From the NCBI GenBank assembly GCA_951812395.1, contig CATOSD010000001.1, forward strand, positions 62,001 through 126,000: a stretch of 64,000 bases of DNA, read 5' to 3'. Every line of letters starts with the position of its first letter. Positions within the stretch are counted from its first letter, which is position 1. Position numbers and translations under genes: made by a program. Origin of the DNA: an uncultured Dehalococcoidia bacterium (GTDB lineage Bacteria; Chloroflexota; Dehalococcoidia; Lucifugimonadales; CATOSD01). The notes under the pieces are model-generated. The model saw only the letters and a list, made by a program, of their open reading frames with translations, was not told where the DNA came from and did no database searches. Below, in pieces: positions 8,567 to 16,670 of the stretch.

Positions 8567-9052
8567 TTATGGGCGTAGGCCGCTGCTCCGCAAGGCCAGA
8601 TCTACGGTGTCGCCGCAGCGCGCCAGATTTACCGGGCCGCTTTCGCCCTTGAACGTTATCCGGTTTTGCGGCTTCAGCAAATCCACGCGTTCCTTCCGGT
8701 GTATCCCACCTCCATGCACCGCGATGGCGGCGAATCGCACGGGTGCGTCGGCGGGCACAATGCGTTCGGCGAACCTCGCCCCCGCTCGAAGCTGGCGGAC
8801 GACCTCGCTGGCGTCCAGCTTGCCGCCCTTCAGTTCCAGCGCCGCCACGCGGGTGTCGTTGCCCTGTGCGACGAAGATGAAGTCGCACCTTTCTTGGTTC
8901 CGCCCGACCGGAGCGTCGTCGCTGTCCAGATCTATGAGCACACGATTTGTGGGTGCGTCATTCATCGACAGCGAGCAACTTCCCTTGCGGCATTGCGGCG
9001 TCTGGCAGCCGGCGGGCAGTGTCGCCTTCATAGCGTCAATGACGTCCGGCAT
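8567..9052 (-). CDS. predicted PD-(D/E)XK nuclease-like protein partnered with AAA ATPase
   Basis: A 161-residue protein I cannot place in a named family. It carries CDFIFV (D57) followed 16 residues later by ALELKGG (E73, K75) and then Q87 in SEVVRQL. This is the spacing and context expected for a PD-(D/E)XK nuclease core. The N-terminus has a small Cys cluster (Cys16, 21, 26). It starts inside the 3' end of the AAA ATPase gene (17-base overlap, GAGAGG ten bases upstream), so the two are coupled. Inference: the nuclease effector of a two-gene ATPase/nuclease system, possibly antiviral. Nuclease activity is predicted only from the motif. Confidence 0.6.
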   Translation of the reverse strand: MPDVIDAMKATLPAGCQTPQCRKGSCSLSMNDAPTNRVLIDLDSDDAPVGRNQERCDFIFVAQGNDTRVAALELKGGKLDASEVVRQLRAGARFAERIVPADAPVRFAAIAVHGGGIHRKERVDLLKPQNRITFKGESGPVNLARCGDTVDLALRSSGLRP

Positions 9053-10631
9053 TCGTCTTTAGCCTCTCTTCGCGCCGGATTATCTCCGCCTGGTCGTTGT
9101 AGGTGGCCATAGCCACCCTGTCGAAGCCCGAATCGAAGTTGCCGATGTCCGAGTTGAAAGGTATCTCCCGAACCACGGACCCCTTGGGGCGCTTCTTCGG
9201 CTCGAAACGCCACACTCCGAGTTGGTCACGTGTCAAGCCGTAGTCCCCGCCGCCTATACCCTTTCTTTGTGCCTCTGGAAGATCCGAAAGGCGCACTAGG
9301 TTGGCGAGCTCTTCCAGCACCCACTCGCTGTGGGTAGTTATGATGACACGCACGCCTGCACGCACGGCCGCCGCCAGGTGCCTTGTGAACTCGACCTGCA
9401 GCGCGGGGTGAAGGTGGGACTCCGGCTCCTCGATAATTAGAGTTTCGCCGGGGCGGACGACGTAACGGAGGTACAGAACGACGGGCGCAAGCTCCGACAC
9501 CATGGAGGATGTGTTCATCAACCCCAGGTCCTCTTTCCAGCCCTCGGGTCGATACAGAAATTCTGGATAGCCCACCGGCGACCTCGCCATGCGTATTTCA
9601 CCTTGGAGAATCTCACTTTCTATCTGTTCAGCAAGAGACTCTCGACGCCTCCTAGCGCCCCTCACCTTCGGTTCTTCCAATCCGATGAGCTGTTCGAGGA
9701 AGTCCGCCAACACACCAGATAAGCGGGGCAACGGAGTGTCGCGCTCGAAGCCCGCGCGCGCCGCCTGGCCAATGAGTGACCCTACAACCACTCTATGCGC
9801 GTGCATTACGCCCGTACGGCCCGCAGGCAGATAGTGGGCCGCACTATCAAACGGGGTTACCATGCCTTTGCCAACCGACTCCGACAGGTTGGCCAACAGA
9901 CGGCTTGCCATATACGTAATCTCTTCTTCAGCTTCGTTGTCTATTACATCAATCAGTGAGTACAACTCATTCAAGGTGTAGTCGCGCCATCCCGGTTTTA
10001 CAAGCAGCCGCAATGGCGGCCCGCTTGGAACCAGAGGCGAAAATTCGTGCTGATTGCGCCTCATAGCGAAGCTGTATCCAAGCGATATAGACGGGTCTTC
10101 AGCGTCCGCTACGGCGCGGCCCAAATCTACACGGCTGCCATTTGCGGTCCGGTTACGCACTAGACTTGCGGTGTCTTCCAGACCGAAGCACCGCATTATC
10201 TCAGCATCAAGAACCTGGCCGAATTCACTGACGTCGTTGAGCACAGGTCGAACCAATTTCGCAACAGATTCAGGGAGAATGGCATCTATGTCCTCTTCTT
10301 CACCGGGGTTATCCTCGGCACTTCGCAGAGTGTGCTCAAGCCACTCAGTGAGCGACTCCAATTCATCACGAGGGAACTCCTTTATGGCCGGAGATGTCGG
10401 TCCTAGGTCAAATATAGTTCGCGTCCCGAAGTACGGCCATTGACGTGGCCGCGACGCTCTGCCGCTAAAAAACCGGTGCAGCGCGTAGATGAGTATCGCA
10501 AGATACGACTTGCCGGTGTTGCTGGGGCCGACGAACACGGTCATGGGGCGCAGCTCAATGTCGGCCTTGGCGATGGGGCCGAGGTTCGTGACGCTGAGTT
10601 GCAGGTGCTTGGAAAGCTCTGGCGATGTCAT
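9036..10631 (-). CDS. AAA15/OLD-like ATPase without TOPRIM
   Basis: A 531-residue SMC-like ABC-type ATPase. Walker A is GPSNTGKS at 35-42, the signature-like region TSSMVSELAPVVLYL is near 374-388, Walker B is LIIEEPESHLHP at about 398-409, and the H-loop is ITTHSEW near 431. This is the AAA_15/AAA_21 group seen in OLD-type and other defence ATPases. No TOPRIM domain follows; the nuclease-like function appears to be supplied by the overlapping downstream gene. ATG start with GAGAGGAAAG upstream. Base composition is lower in GC than the neighbouring enzymes, which suggests acquisition. Confidence 0.8.
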   Translation of the reverse strand: MTSPELSKHLQLSVTNLGPIAKADIELRPMTVFVGPSNTGKSYLAILIYALHRFFSGRASRPRQWPYFGTRTIFDLGPTSPAIKEFPRDELESLTEWLEHTLRSAEDNPGEEEDIDAILPESVAKLVRPVLNDVSEFGQVLDAEIMRCFGLEDTASLVRNRTANGSRVDLGRAVADAEDPSISLGYSFAMRRNQHEFSPLVPSGPPLRLLVKPGWRDYTLNELYSLIDVIDNEAEEEITYMASRLLANLSESVGKGMVTPFDSAAHYLPAGRTGVMHAHRVVVGSLIGQAARAGFERDTPLPRLSGVLADFLEQLIGLEEPKVRGARRRRESLAEQIESEILQGEIRMARSPVGYPEFLYRPEGWKEDLGLMNTSSMVSELAPVVLYLRYVVRPGETLIIEEPESHLHPALQVEFTRHLAAAVRAGVRVIITTHSEWVLEELANLVRLSDLPEAQRKGIGGGDYGLTRDQLGVWRFEPKKRPKGSVVREIPFNSDIGNFDSGFDRVAMATYNDQAEIIRREERLKTNAGRH

Positions 10632-10685
10632 TTGCGCTTTCCTCTCAGTTCATGGTCGCCTTGAGGACGCCTCTCGTGTGGCAGC

Positions 10686-10691
10686 ATTATA
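10686..10691 (-). promoter_or_regulatory. -10 element (TATAAT) ahead of ATPase/nuclease operon
   Basis: A perfect TATAAT on the minus strand, about 55 bases before the ATPase start codon. No good -35 hexamer is visible at 16-18 bases, so activity may need an activator or an extended element. Confidence 0.4.
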
Positions 10692-10752
10692 CCACCAGGG
10701 ACGCGTCGTCCTTGCCGCGGCCAACAGACGGTGCAGCACTCGGAACTTGGCC

Positions 10753-11490
10753 CTACCCTTCCACCACTATGCCGAAGCTCTCGAACAGCAACTCGCGCGC
10801 CTGCGCCGCCGACACTATCGCGCCCCTCATGCTGGCCGTGGCCAGCGCGGCGTTGGATACGTGCGCGCCGCGCAGGTCGCAGCGGTCGAAGCGGGTTTCG
10901 GCGCTCACGTTCACGCTCGCCAGGTGGCAGCCGTCGAACCGCGTGCCGCTGAGGTCGCAGCCGGTCAGATCAGCCTCGGTGAAGTTGACGCCCTCAAGCC
11001 TGCCACCACCGATGCGCTTGAACCGCAGCGACGCCATGCTGAAGTCGACGCGCTGCATGGTCACGCCGTCCAGGTTCGTCTCCGAGAGGTCGACCGCGCG
11101 CAGCCGCGAGCCGGTGAGGTCGGCGCCGAACAGGTTCACGCCGTCGAACCGGCACGCCGAAAAGTCAGAGTCCACCAGCTTGGCGAGGTTCAGCTTCGCG
11201 CCGAGGAAGCTGGCCCCCTGGCAGTTGCAGTTCTCGAACACCGCCTCGTGCGCGTCGATACCGTCGAAGCGCGCGCCCTCCAGGTCGCAGCCGGACATAC
11301 GCAGCCGTTCACAGACCAGGTCGCGAAAGTCGACGCGCCGCAACGAGCAGTCGCGCAGATCGAGCTCCGTGACGTCCAACTCCCACAGCTCCGCGTCGTC
11401 GAAGTTGCAGCGGTTGAAGACGGCGCCTTCGCGCAGCAGCGCGTAAAACTCGTCCGCGTCCGCCACGGTGAGGCCCTCGTAAACGGCCAC
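10753..11490 (-). CDS. pentapeptide repeat protein
   Basis: A 245-residue protein from a GTG start, made almost entirely of A(D/N)Lxx-type pentapeptide repeats (for example FSACRFDGVNLFGADLTGS and DLTGCDLSGTRFDGCHL). These fold as a right-handed quadrilateral beta helix. Some members (Qnr, MfpA) mimic DNA and protect gyrase, but most have no known role. Repeats run from about residue 30 to 220, with more irregular ends. It begins 17 bases after the HAD gene, so both probably follow the amidohydrolase in one operon. Function here is unassigned. Confidence 0.8.
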   Translation of the reverse strand: MAVYEGLTVADADEFYALLREGAVFNRCNFDDAELWELDVTELDLRDCSLRRVDFRDLVCERLRMSGCDLEGARFDGIDAHEAVFENCNCQGASFLGAKLNLAKLVDSDFSACRFDGVNLFGADLTGSRLRAVDLSETNLDGVTMQRVDFSMASLRFKRIGGGRLEGVNFTEADLTGCDLSGTRFDGCHLASVNVSAETRFDRCDLRGAHVSNAALATASMRGAIVSAAQARELLFESFGIVVEG

Positions 11491-11507
11491 GTCCGCGTGC
11501 CCTGGGC

Positions 11508-12218
11508 CTAGGCGCCCAGAAGGCGGTCGCCCAGCTCAGAGAAGTCGTCCACCACCAGGTCCGGCAGGTAGGGCGTCTCCTCGAAAGGCAGGGCGTATCG
11601 GTTGACGAACGCGCCGCGGTAGCCACTGGCGCGGGCGCCCATGATGTCGAACGAGTGGGCGGCGACCATCATGATCCGGTTAGGCTCGGACTCCAGGATG
11701 CGCGCCGCCGCGCGGTACACCCCCGGATGCGGCTTGAAGGCCCCGCCCTCCTGCACCGAGATTATGGCGTCGAACTCGAACCTGATGCGGTTGCTGGCCA
11801 GGTGCTCCAGGAACTCCGGCTCGCCGTTGGACAGCGCCACCAGCCGGTAGCGCCCGCTGCGGCGCAGGCGATGGAGGCCGCGCACTGCGTCGTCGAACGG
11901 CGCCAGGTCCTGGTAGCAGCGCATGAACTCGGCCACCTCGGCATCGGTGTAAGGCACGCCGCCGGCCTGCAGGCAGTACACGAACGCGCGGCGGCAAGAC
12001 TCCTGGTAGCCGCAGTGGCCCGCCATCAGCAGGGCGTCCTGGTACTGGTCCACCCGCTGCCGTGCGCGCCAGTCCGCCCAAAGCGTCTCGGCGTCCACGT
12101 CGGTGTCGCGGCCCTCCAGGAAGGCGCGGATGGGCGGCACCAGGCTGCCGGTCAGGTCCAGCACGGTGCCGAACACGTCGAAGGTGAGGGTGTCTACGCA
12201 TTCGAGCGGGTTTGCCAT
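11508..12218 (-). CDS. HAD family hydrolase, haloacid dehalogenase type II
   Basis: A 236-residue haloacid dehalogenase superfamily enzyme from the ATG at 12218. That start has GTGAGGAG seven bases upstream; an ATG five codons earlier lacks this site. The nucleophile motif is TFDVFGTVLDL (first Asp at residue 14). Motif II is LVALSNGEPEFL and motif III is GAFKPHPGVY, and a final AHSFDIMGARASGY matches the (S)-2-haloacid dehalogenase subgroup. It would dehalogenate or dephosphorylate a small acid. The ribosome site overlaps the stop of the amidohydrolase, indicating translational coupling. Confidence 0.85.
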   Translation of the reverse strand: MANPLECVDTLTFDVFGTVLDLTGSLVPPIRAFLEGRDTDVDAETLWADWRARQRVDQYQDALLMAGHCGYQESCRRAFVYCLQAGGVPYTDAEVAEFMRCYQDLAPFDDAVRGLHRLRRSGRYRLVALSNGEPEFLEHLASNRIRFEFDAIISVQEGGAFKPHPGVYRAAARILESEPNRIMMVAAHSFDIMGARASGYRGAFVNRYALPFEETPYLPDLVVDDFSELGDRLLGA

Positions 12219-12229
12219 GTGGCCGCTCC

Positions 12230-13408
12230 TCACGAAGCCGAGTCGGGGAGCCAGCCCCAGGGGTGCGGGCCCCAGTCGGCGGCGAACACCTCGCCGCCCT
12301 TGACCGTGAGCACGGGAGACAGCGCCTTGTCCCCTCTCAGGGTGTCGCCCTCAGTGTCGTGGAAGAGCCAGTCGCCGGTCGCCTCCTCCAGCACGCTGAT
12401 GTCGGCCGCGCGGCCCGGCGCGAGACTGCCGAGCGCGTCGTCCATGCCGATGGCCCGCGCCGGGTTGAGGGTCGCCATGCGGATGGAGTCTTCGAGCGAG
12501 AAGCCCAGCGCCATGAAGCGGGAGAGCATCTCGGTCATGCTGTGTACGGTGTTCAGCCTGCCCGGAATGGTCAGGTCGGTGCTGATGCTCAGGGGGCGGA
12601 CGCCCTGGTCCAGGGCGCGCCGGGCGACGTCGAAGCTGAAGTTCTGCCTGCCGTGGGCGGTGTCCAGGAACACGCCGCGCTCCTGCGCGTCGAACACCTC
12701 CGGCAGCACGTTGCCCTGCCCGTCCAGGATGCGCCCGGCGTTGCCGGAAAACAGGTGCGTGATGATGTCGCCCTCGTCCATCAGCGGCAGCAGGCCCTGC
12801 GTGAGTGTCGGGCCGTCGCCGGCGAACCTGTCGCCGATGTGCACCATCAGCCGCACGCCGCTTTCGCGCGCGGCCCGTTTGGCGAGATGAAACATGTCCA
12901 GGCCCATGTCCGGCACCGCGGGTCCAACCGCGCGCAGCTTGATGCCCTGCACCAGCGGCCTGTTGGCCTGCACCACGCGCACGGTCTCCTCGAGGTCGAT
13001 GTCGTCACGGTCCGAGATCTCCGGCTGGTAGTTGAGGCCGGTGCGGGAGATGTGCACCATGCAGACGATGCGCGTTCTCGCGTTGGGCACGACGTACTGG
13101 GGGAAGCCGCCGAACGTGTAGCAGCCCGCGCTGCCGGCGTCCACGACCGTGGTGACGCCGGAGAGCACGCCGGCGAGGTCCGGGTTCACGGCGGTCTGGT
13201 TCACGCCCTCGTAGACGTGGGTGTGGAGGTCTATCAGGCCCGGCGTCACCAGCTTGCCGGAGACGTCGATCACGCGGGCGGCGCCGTTCGGGGCGATATC
13301 CGGCGCGACCTCCGAGATGAGGCCGTCCGCTACGGCCACGTCTAGCCTGGCGCGCGGCCCCCGTGAGGGGTCGAGCACGTCGCCGCCCTTCAGTATCAGG
13401 TCAGTCAC
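12230..13408 (-). CDS. amidohydrolase/deacetylase metallohydrolase
   Basis: About 392 residues from the GTG at 13408, preferred because GGAAGGAG lies eight bases upstream; the frame extends to 13489 but without a ribosome site. Amidohydrolase-superfamily features are GLIDLHTHVYEG (metal-binding HxH), the likely carboxylated Lys in VQGIKLRAVGP, MVHIGDRF, THLFSGN and DTAHG. The closest recognised group is the dihydroorotase-like EF_0837/AHA_3915 amidohydrolase set. It probably hydrolyses a cyclic or acyl amide. It leads an operon with the HAD and pentapeptide genes. A fragment of a paralogue lies near 18.1 kb. Confidence 0.85.
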   Translation of the reverse strand: MTDLILKGGDVLDPSRGPRARLDVAVADGLISEVAPDIAPNGAARVIDVSGKLVTPGLIDLHTHVYEGVNQTAVNPDLAGVLSGVTTVVDAGSAGCYTFGGFPQYVVPNARTRIVCMVHISRTGLNYQPEISDRDDIDLEETVRVVQANRPLVQGIKLRAVGPAVPDMGLDMFHLAKRAARESGVRLMVHIGDRFAGDGPTLTQGLLPLMDEGDIITHLFSGNAGRILDGQGNVLPEVFDAQERGVFLDTAHGRQNFSFDVARRALDQGVRPLSISTDLTIPGRLNTVHSMTEMLSRFMALGFSLEDSIRMATLNPARAIGMDDALGSLAPGRAADISVLEEATGDWLFHDTEGDTLRGDKALSPVLTVKGGEVFAADWGPHPWGWLPDSAS

Positions 13409-13458
13409 GTTCGCGGCTCCTTCCGGCGAGATTCGCGCTGCCGCGCGGTGGGGGCGAT

Positions 13459-13486
13459 GGTATACCACGCCGCTTTGACGGCGCAA
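13459..13486 (-). promoter_or_regulatory. possible sigma-70 promoter for amidohydrolase operon
   Basis: Minus-strand TTGCGC, 16 bases, then TATACC, about 50 bases ahead of the GTG start. The match is partial, so this is a candidate only. Confidence 0.3.
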
Positions 13487-13591
13487 CACGCCCCCAGCTT
13501 GCCGGGGCCGGGCGAGACCGGTGACAATAGGCTTGCCATGCTGCCCGCGTGCAGACGCGCGTGTTTCAGACTACTTCATGCCTCCAAACCG

Positions 13592-13644
13592 GTGTTCCCG
13601 CTTTCGAGGGAACACGAAATCTGTTAGTTACTGCGACATTCTGT
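13592..13644 (-). repeat. dispersed hairpin repeat, copy 2
   Basis: On the minus strand this reads ACAGAATGTCGCAGTAAC..., then the gapped inverted pair TTCCC/GGGAA around TCGAAAGC. It aligns with the element at 89-147 in both the leading 14-mer and the hairpin end. Confidence 0.4.
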
Positions 13645-14132
13645 TTGTTTCGTAGCTGCGAGTGCCGGCTGTCCTTCGCCGATCTGTCATGCAGACACGG
13701 GGCCGACGGGGCACAGGAGTTGAGCCGCGTGACAGAGCAGGACGGTGGCCGGTGGTCAGTGGCCGGTTTTCCGCGCCCCTACGGACGCCTGGAGTCTTAG
13801 CCTCGCTTTGGGGGTAGGGTTTCAAGGCCGCGGGGTCGGTCCCTCGCGTAAGCGAGGGTAGCACGCATGTACGTATATTTCAAGGGGGGTGGCGAGAATG
13901 CGGGATTGGAGCGGATAGGTGGGGAGAAATCGCGCAGGCGTGGGTATAAAGTGGGGCGAATGCAGGGCGTCTGTGGGTCAAGGTCAGGACACGGGTGGCG
14001 CGGGAGAGTGACACTTTTTTGGGCGCCTAATGATCTGGAGAAGGCGCCATGTTGAGCCACCGCTTGACAACCGAGTTGACGTAGCAGAACATATGTGCAG
14101 CGAAGCCGCGAAGCATAGAGAGGCCGTGAGTC
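13645..14132. other. gene-free stretch
   Basis: I see no supported gene here. It contains a perfect 7-bp hairpin, CCCTCGC-GTAA-GCGAGGG, at 13841-13858 and several G-rich runs. Just before the DUF5131 gene, TTGACG precedes AGAACATATGTGC (about 14075-14105), similar to the AGAACATCTGTA motif found at two other cassettes. Confidence 0.35.
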
Positions 14133-14906
14133 ATGCCATCGACGATCGAATGGACTGACGAGACCTGGAACCCGGTGACGGGCTGCACACGGGTCTCGCC
14201 CGGCTGCGACAACTGCTACATGTTCGCGCTGTACCCGCGGCTGCGGGCGATGGGAGTGCGCGGGTACGAGAGCGAGCCGCAGCACGTACAGCTTATGCCG
14301 GACCGGCTGGAAGCTCCGCTGACCTGGAAGCGTCCCCGCCGCGTGTTCGTCAACAGCATGTCGGACGTGTTCCATCCGCGGGTGCCGTTCGAGTTCGTGT
14401 CGGCGATATTCGACGTGATGCGTAGGGCCGGCGACGAACGCGGCCACATCTTCCAGGTACTGACGAAGCGGCCCGGTCTGGCGGTTGCGTGGTGGAACGA
14501 GTACCGGGGCGATTTCGACGACTCCTGGCCCGCGAACGTGTGGATGGGCACGTCGGTGGAGTCGCAGAAGTACGCGCCTCGGCTGACGGTGCTCGCGCGC
14601 GTGCCCGCCCGCGTCCGGTTCGTGTCTGCCGAGCCGCTGCTGGGTGCGGTGGACCTGAGTCCCTGGCTCGAGACCGGGGACGTGCACTGGGTGATAACGG
14701 GCGGCGAGAGCGGACGCGCGGCGCGTCCGATGGACCCGGCCTGGGCGCGGAGCCTGCGCGACCAGTGCAAGAGGGCGGGGGTGCCGTTCTTCCTCAAGCA
14801 GCTAGGCGGGCGGCGCGGCAAGCGCTCGGGCGACCAGGCGGTCATCGATGGGCGCACGTGGACGGACGCGCCCGGTGCGGTGACGGCGGGGGTGGGTGCG
14901 GAATGA
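14133..14906 (+). CDS. DUF5131 (phage Gp37/Gp68-like) three-Cys-motif protein
   Basis: A 257-residue protein beginning MPSTIEWTDETWNPVTGC. The CTRVSPGCDNCY cluster at about 18-29 is the three-cysteine motif typical of DUF5131. That family occurs in phages and bacteria and looks like a reduced radical-SAM relative. Later conserved parts are FVNSMSDVFHP, HIFQVLTKRP, WMGTSVESQ and WVITGGESG. Its stop overlaps the start of the TcmP gene (ATGA), the usual pairing for these families. The biochemical role is unknown. This is the only intact copy; a truncated second copy lies at 18241-18600. Confidence 0.85.
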   Translation: MPSTIEWTDETWNPVTGCTRVSPGCDNCYMFALYPRLRAMGVRGYESEPQHVQLMPDRLEAPLTWKRPRRVFVNSMSDVFHPRVPFEFVSAIFDVMRRAGDERGHIFQVLTKRPGLAVAWWNEYRGDFDDSWPANVWMGTSVESQKYAPRLTVLARVPARVRFVSAEPLLGAVDLSPWLETGDVHWVITGGESGRAARPMDPAWARSLRDQCKRAGVPFFLKQLGGRRGKRSGDQAVIDGRTWTDAPGAVTAGVGAE

Positions 14907-15741
14907 CTGCGCCACGGTTTGGAGGGCCCTGGACGCAACAGAAGCTGGAGATTCTCCGGCGCTACCTGGACGCCTACACCACTGCTCTGAAGAACCAACC
15001 TTTCTCGCTCACCTACATGGACGCATTTGCGGGGGCTGGCGCCTATTCCACTCCCGATGACGAATACAGGGAGTTCAATGAGCTTCGGAGAGGCTCAACG
15101 CAGTTAGCGATTGAGGTCGATGACAAGCCCATTGACAGGTTGATTTTCGTCGAACTGGTACGCGAGCGCGTGGAGTTGCTGAGGGGATTACGAGACCGGC
15201 ACGCTGACCGTGGGATCATCGTCGTAGAAGGCGACGCAAACGAGGAGATTCCGGCATTCTGCAACAGTATGAACTGGGATGATAGAGCAGTCGTATTCCT
15301 TGATCCATTCAAGACGGAAGTTTCCTGGAGCACTGTCGCCGCCATTGCAGAAACCCAAAAATAGACTGCTGGATTCTATTCCCGATTATGGCGGCAGCGC
15401 GGATGATGCCTACGGATAGAGAGCCGACCGAGGCGGAGAAAAGAATCCTTGACCGAATGTTTGGAGGGCGTGAGCATTGGTTTCACGTATATCAGGAACA
15501 GATACAGTTGGGCTTTTTCGACGACGAACACAGGATGGAGCGCCATCGGGGAATCGAACAGATTGCCGCCTGCTACAAGAGTCGTCTAGAAGGCGCGTTC
15601 GAGCGCGTAGCCCGAACCCCACGAACACTGAACAACTCAAGAAACACTCCCCTCTTCCAACTCTTCTTCGCGGCCGGAAACAAGAGAGGTGCCCCAATTG
15701 CCGTCGACATAGCTGACCACATTCTGTTGAAGGATTGGTGA
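14903..15741 (+). pseudogene. three-Cys-motif partner protein TcmP, frameshifted copy
   Basis: Same gene as the intact copy at 18597-19436, but one A is missing from a homopolymer near 15356-15361 (five A instead of six). This creates a stop after ...AIAETQK at about residue 153, and the rest of the protein continues in another frame to 15741. The fragment still begins MTAPRFGGPWTQQKLEIL and contains the methyltransferase-like YMDAFAGAGAY. A homopolymer sequencing error is a possible alternative to real inactivation. Confidence 0.8.
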
Positions 15742-16051
15742 GGCGACAGGCAACGTCCAAAGTTTCGCTTTCGGTAAGTTCAGATAGTCAGTCTATGTAC
15801 TTTAGAAAGGAAGTGCCCCTAAACATCAGGGTGTTTCGATTGTCTCCTGACTGCGGCATCTTCACGCCATGCCATGTGGAGGCTATCGAAGCACCTTAGA
15901 CCCTTCGGCTACGCTCAGGGTGACAGGATAAGACAATCGAATGAACCTGCCCTACACACGACTATGTTTGGGCAGCCCCACCCCAAAACCATGTATAATC
16001 CCGCCCATCGCACCCTGCGCGCGTGACGCCGCGACTCGCTAGGAGACTGCC
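15742..16051. other. intergenic spacer of duplication copy A
   Basis: No gene is seen. It contains ACCCTTCGGCTACGCTCAGG (part of a GACCC...GGGTGAC palindromic element) near 15898, and TATAAT at 15994-15999, which may be the -10 of the Fe-ADH gene 52 bases downstream. The same elements recur in copy B at 19437-19745. Confidence 0.4.
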
Positions 16052-16426
16052 TTGACCCTTGCCGATACATTCCGCTACCGGGACCCCGGCGTGCGCGTGT
16101 TTTCGGGCACTGACGCGCTGCCCCACCTGAACGGCGAGGCCCGGCGTCTCGGCGCGCAGCGCGCGTTCGCGGTGTGCAGCCCGACCGTGGCCCGCGAGAC
16201 GAGCCTGCTGGACGACGTGGCGCGCACCCTGGGCGATATGTACGCGGGCGCGTTCACCGGCGCGGGACGCGAGTCCCCCATCCCGTCGGTGGTCGCGGGG
16301 GTGGAGGCCGCAGCAACAGCGGACGCCGACCTGATCGTCGCCGTGGGCGGGGGCAGCGCCGTGGTGTCCGCGCGCGCCATCACGATACTGCTCGCGGAAG
16401 GGGGCACGGTGTACGATCTGTGCACC
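16052..16426 (+). pseudogene. iron-containing alcohol dehydrogenase, 3'-truncated copy
   Basis: The TTG start with TAGGAGA upstream and the first 125 codons match the complete gene at 19746. The match includes VAVGGGSAVVSARAIT, the NAD-binding GGGS loop. Homology ends abruptly after GGTVYDLC, and the frame then reads through foreign sequence to a stop at 16477. The remaining two thirds, including the whole metal-binding domain, are missing, so it cannot be functional. Confidence 0.85.
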
Positions 16427-16516
16427 TTTGCATCGTGGTACCTCGCCGCTTCGGCGTCTACATGGCCGCGCACGTAGTCAATGTGATCGAACAGCAGATG
16501 CTCGTGGGTTGATGCA
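16427..16516 (-). pseudogene. remnant of a metal-dependent hydrolase (phosphotriesterase-like?)
   Basis: Minus-strand translation gives STHEHLLFDHIDYVRGHVDA. The THEHLLFD motif resembles the N-terminal HxH metal site of phosphotriesterase-family lactonases. It is cut at the junction with the truncated Fe-ADH and no further domain follows. Assignment rests on one motif. Confidence 0.35.
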
Positions 16517-16670
16517 CGTAGGCGCGGTGGTGGGATCGTGGGCGTGCTAGGAGGTCGCTAGGCAAGTTTTCTGCTATGGGAATGTTCGTAGGTAAGGCGT
16601 AGGAGCTCATTCTTGCGGTTTTCAGCCGGGGATCTTGACTCTCAATCCCCCCACAGCGTAGGGTTGCTTC

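Larger units (their letters stand above)
14442..16426 (+). repeat. 2-kb direct duplication, copy A
   Basis: This segment (end of DUF5131, TcmP, 300-base spacer, start of Fe-ADH) is repeated in the same orientation at 18241-20120. Copy B lacks 105 bases (35 codons in frame) of DUF5131 after HIFQVLTKRP. Homology starts at GGCCACATCTTCCAGG and stops in the Fe-ADH gene at CTGTGCACC. Apart from a block of substitutions in TcmP, the copies are nearly identical. Confidence 0.9.

Noticed and set aside
14489..15364. 291-codon frame spanning DUF5131 and TcmP
   Set aside because: Its first half is an out-of-frame translation of DUF5131 that only joins the TcmP frame downstream; the real TcmP start is the ATGA at 14903.
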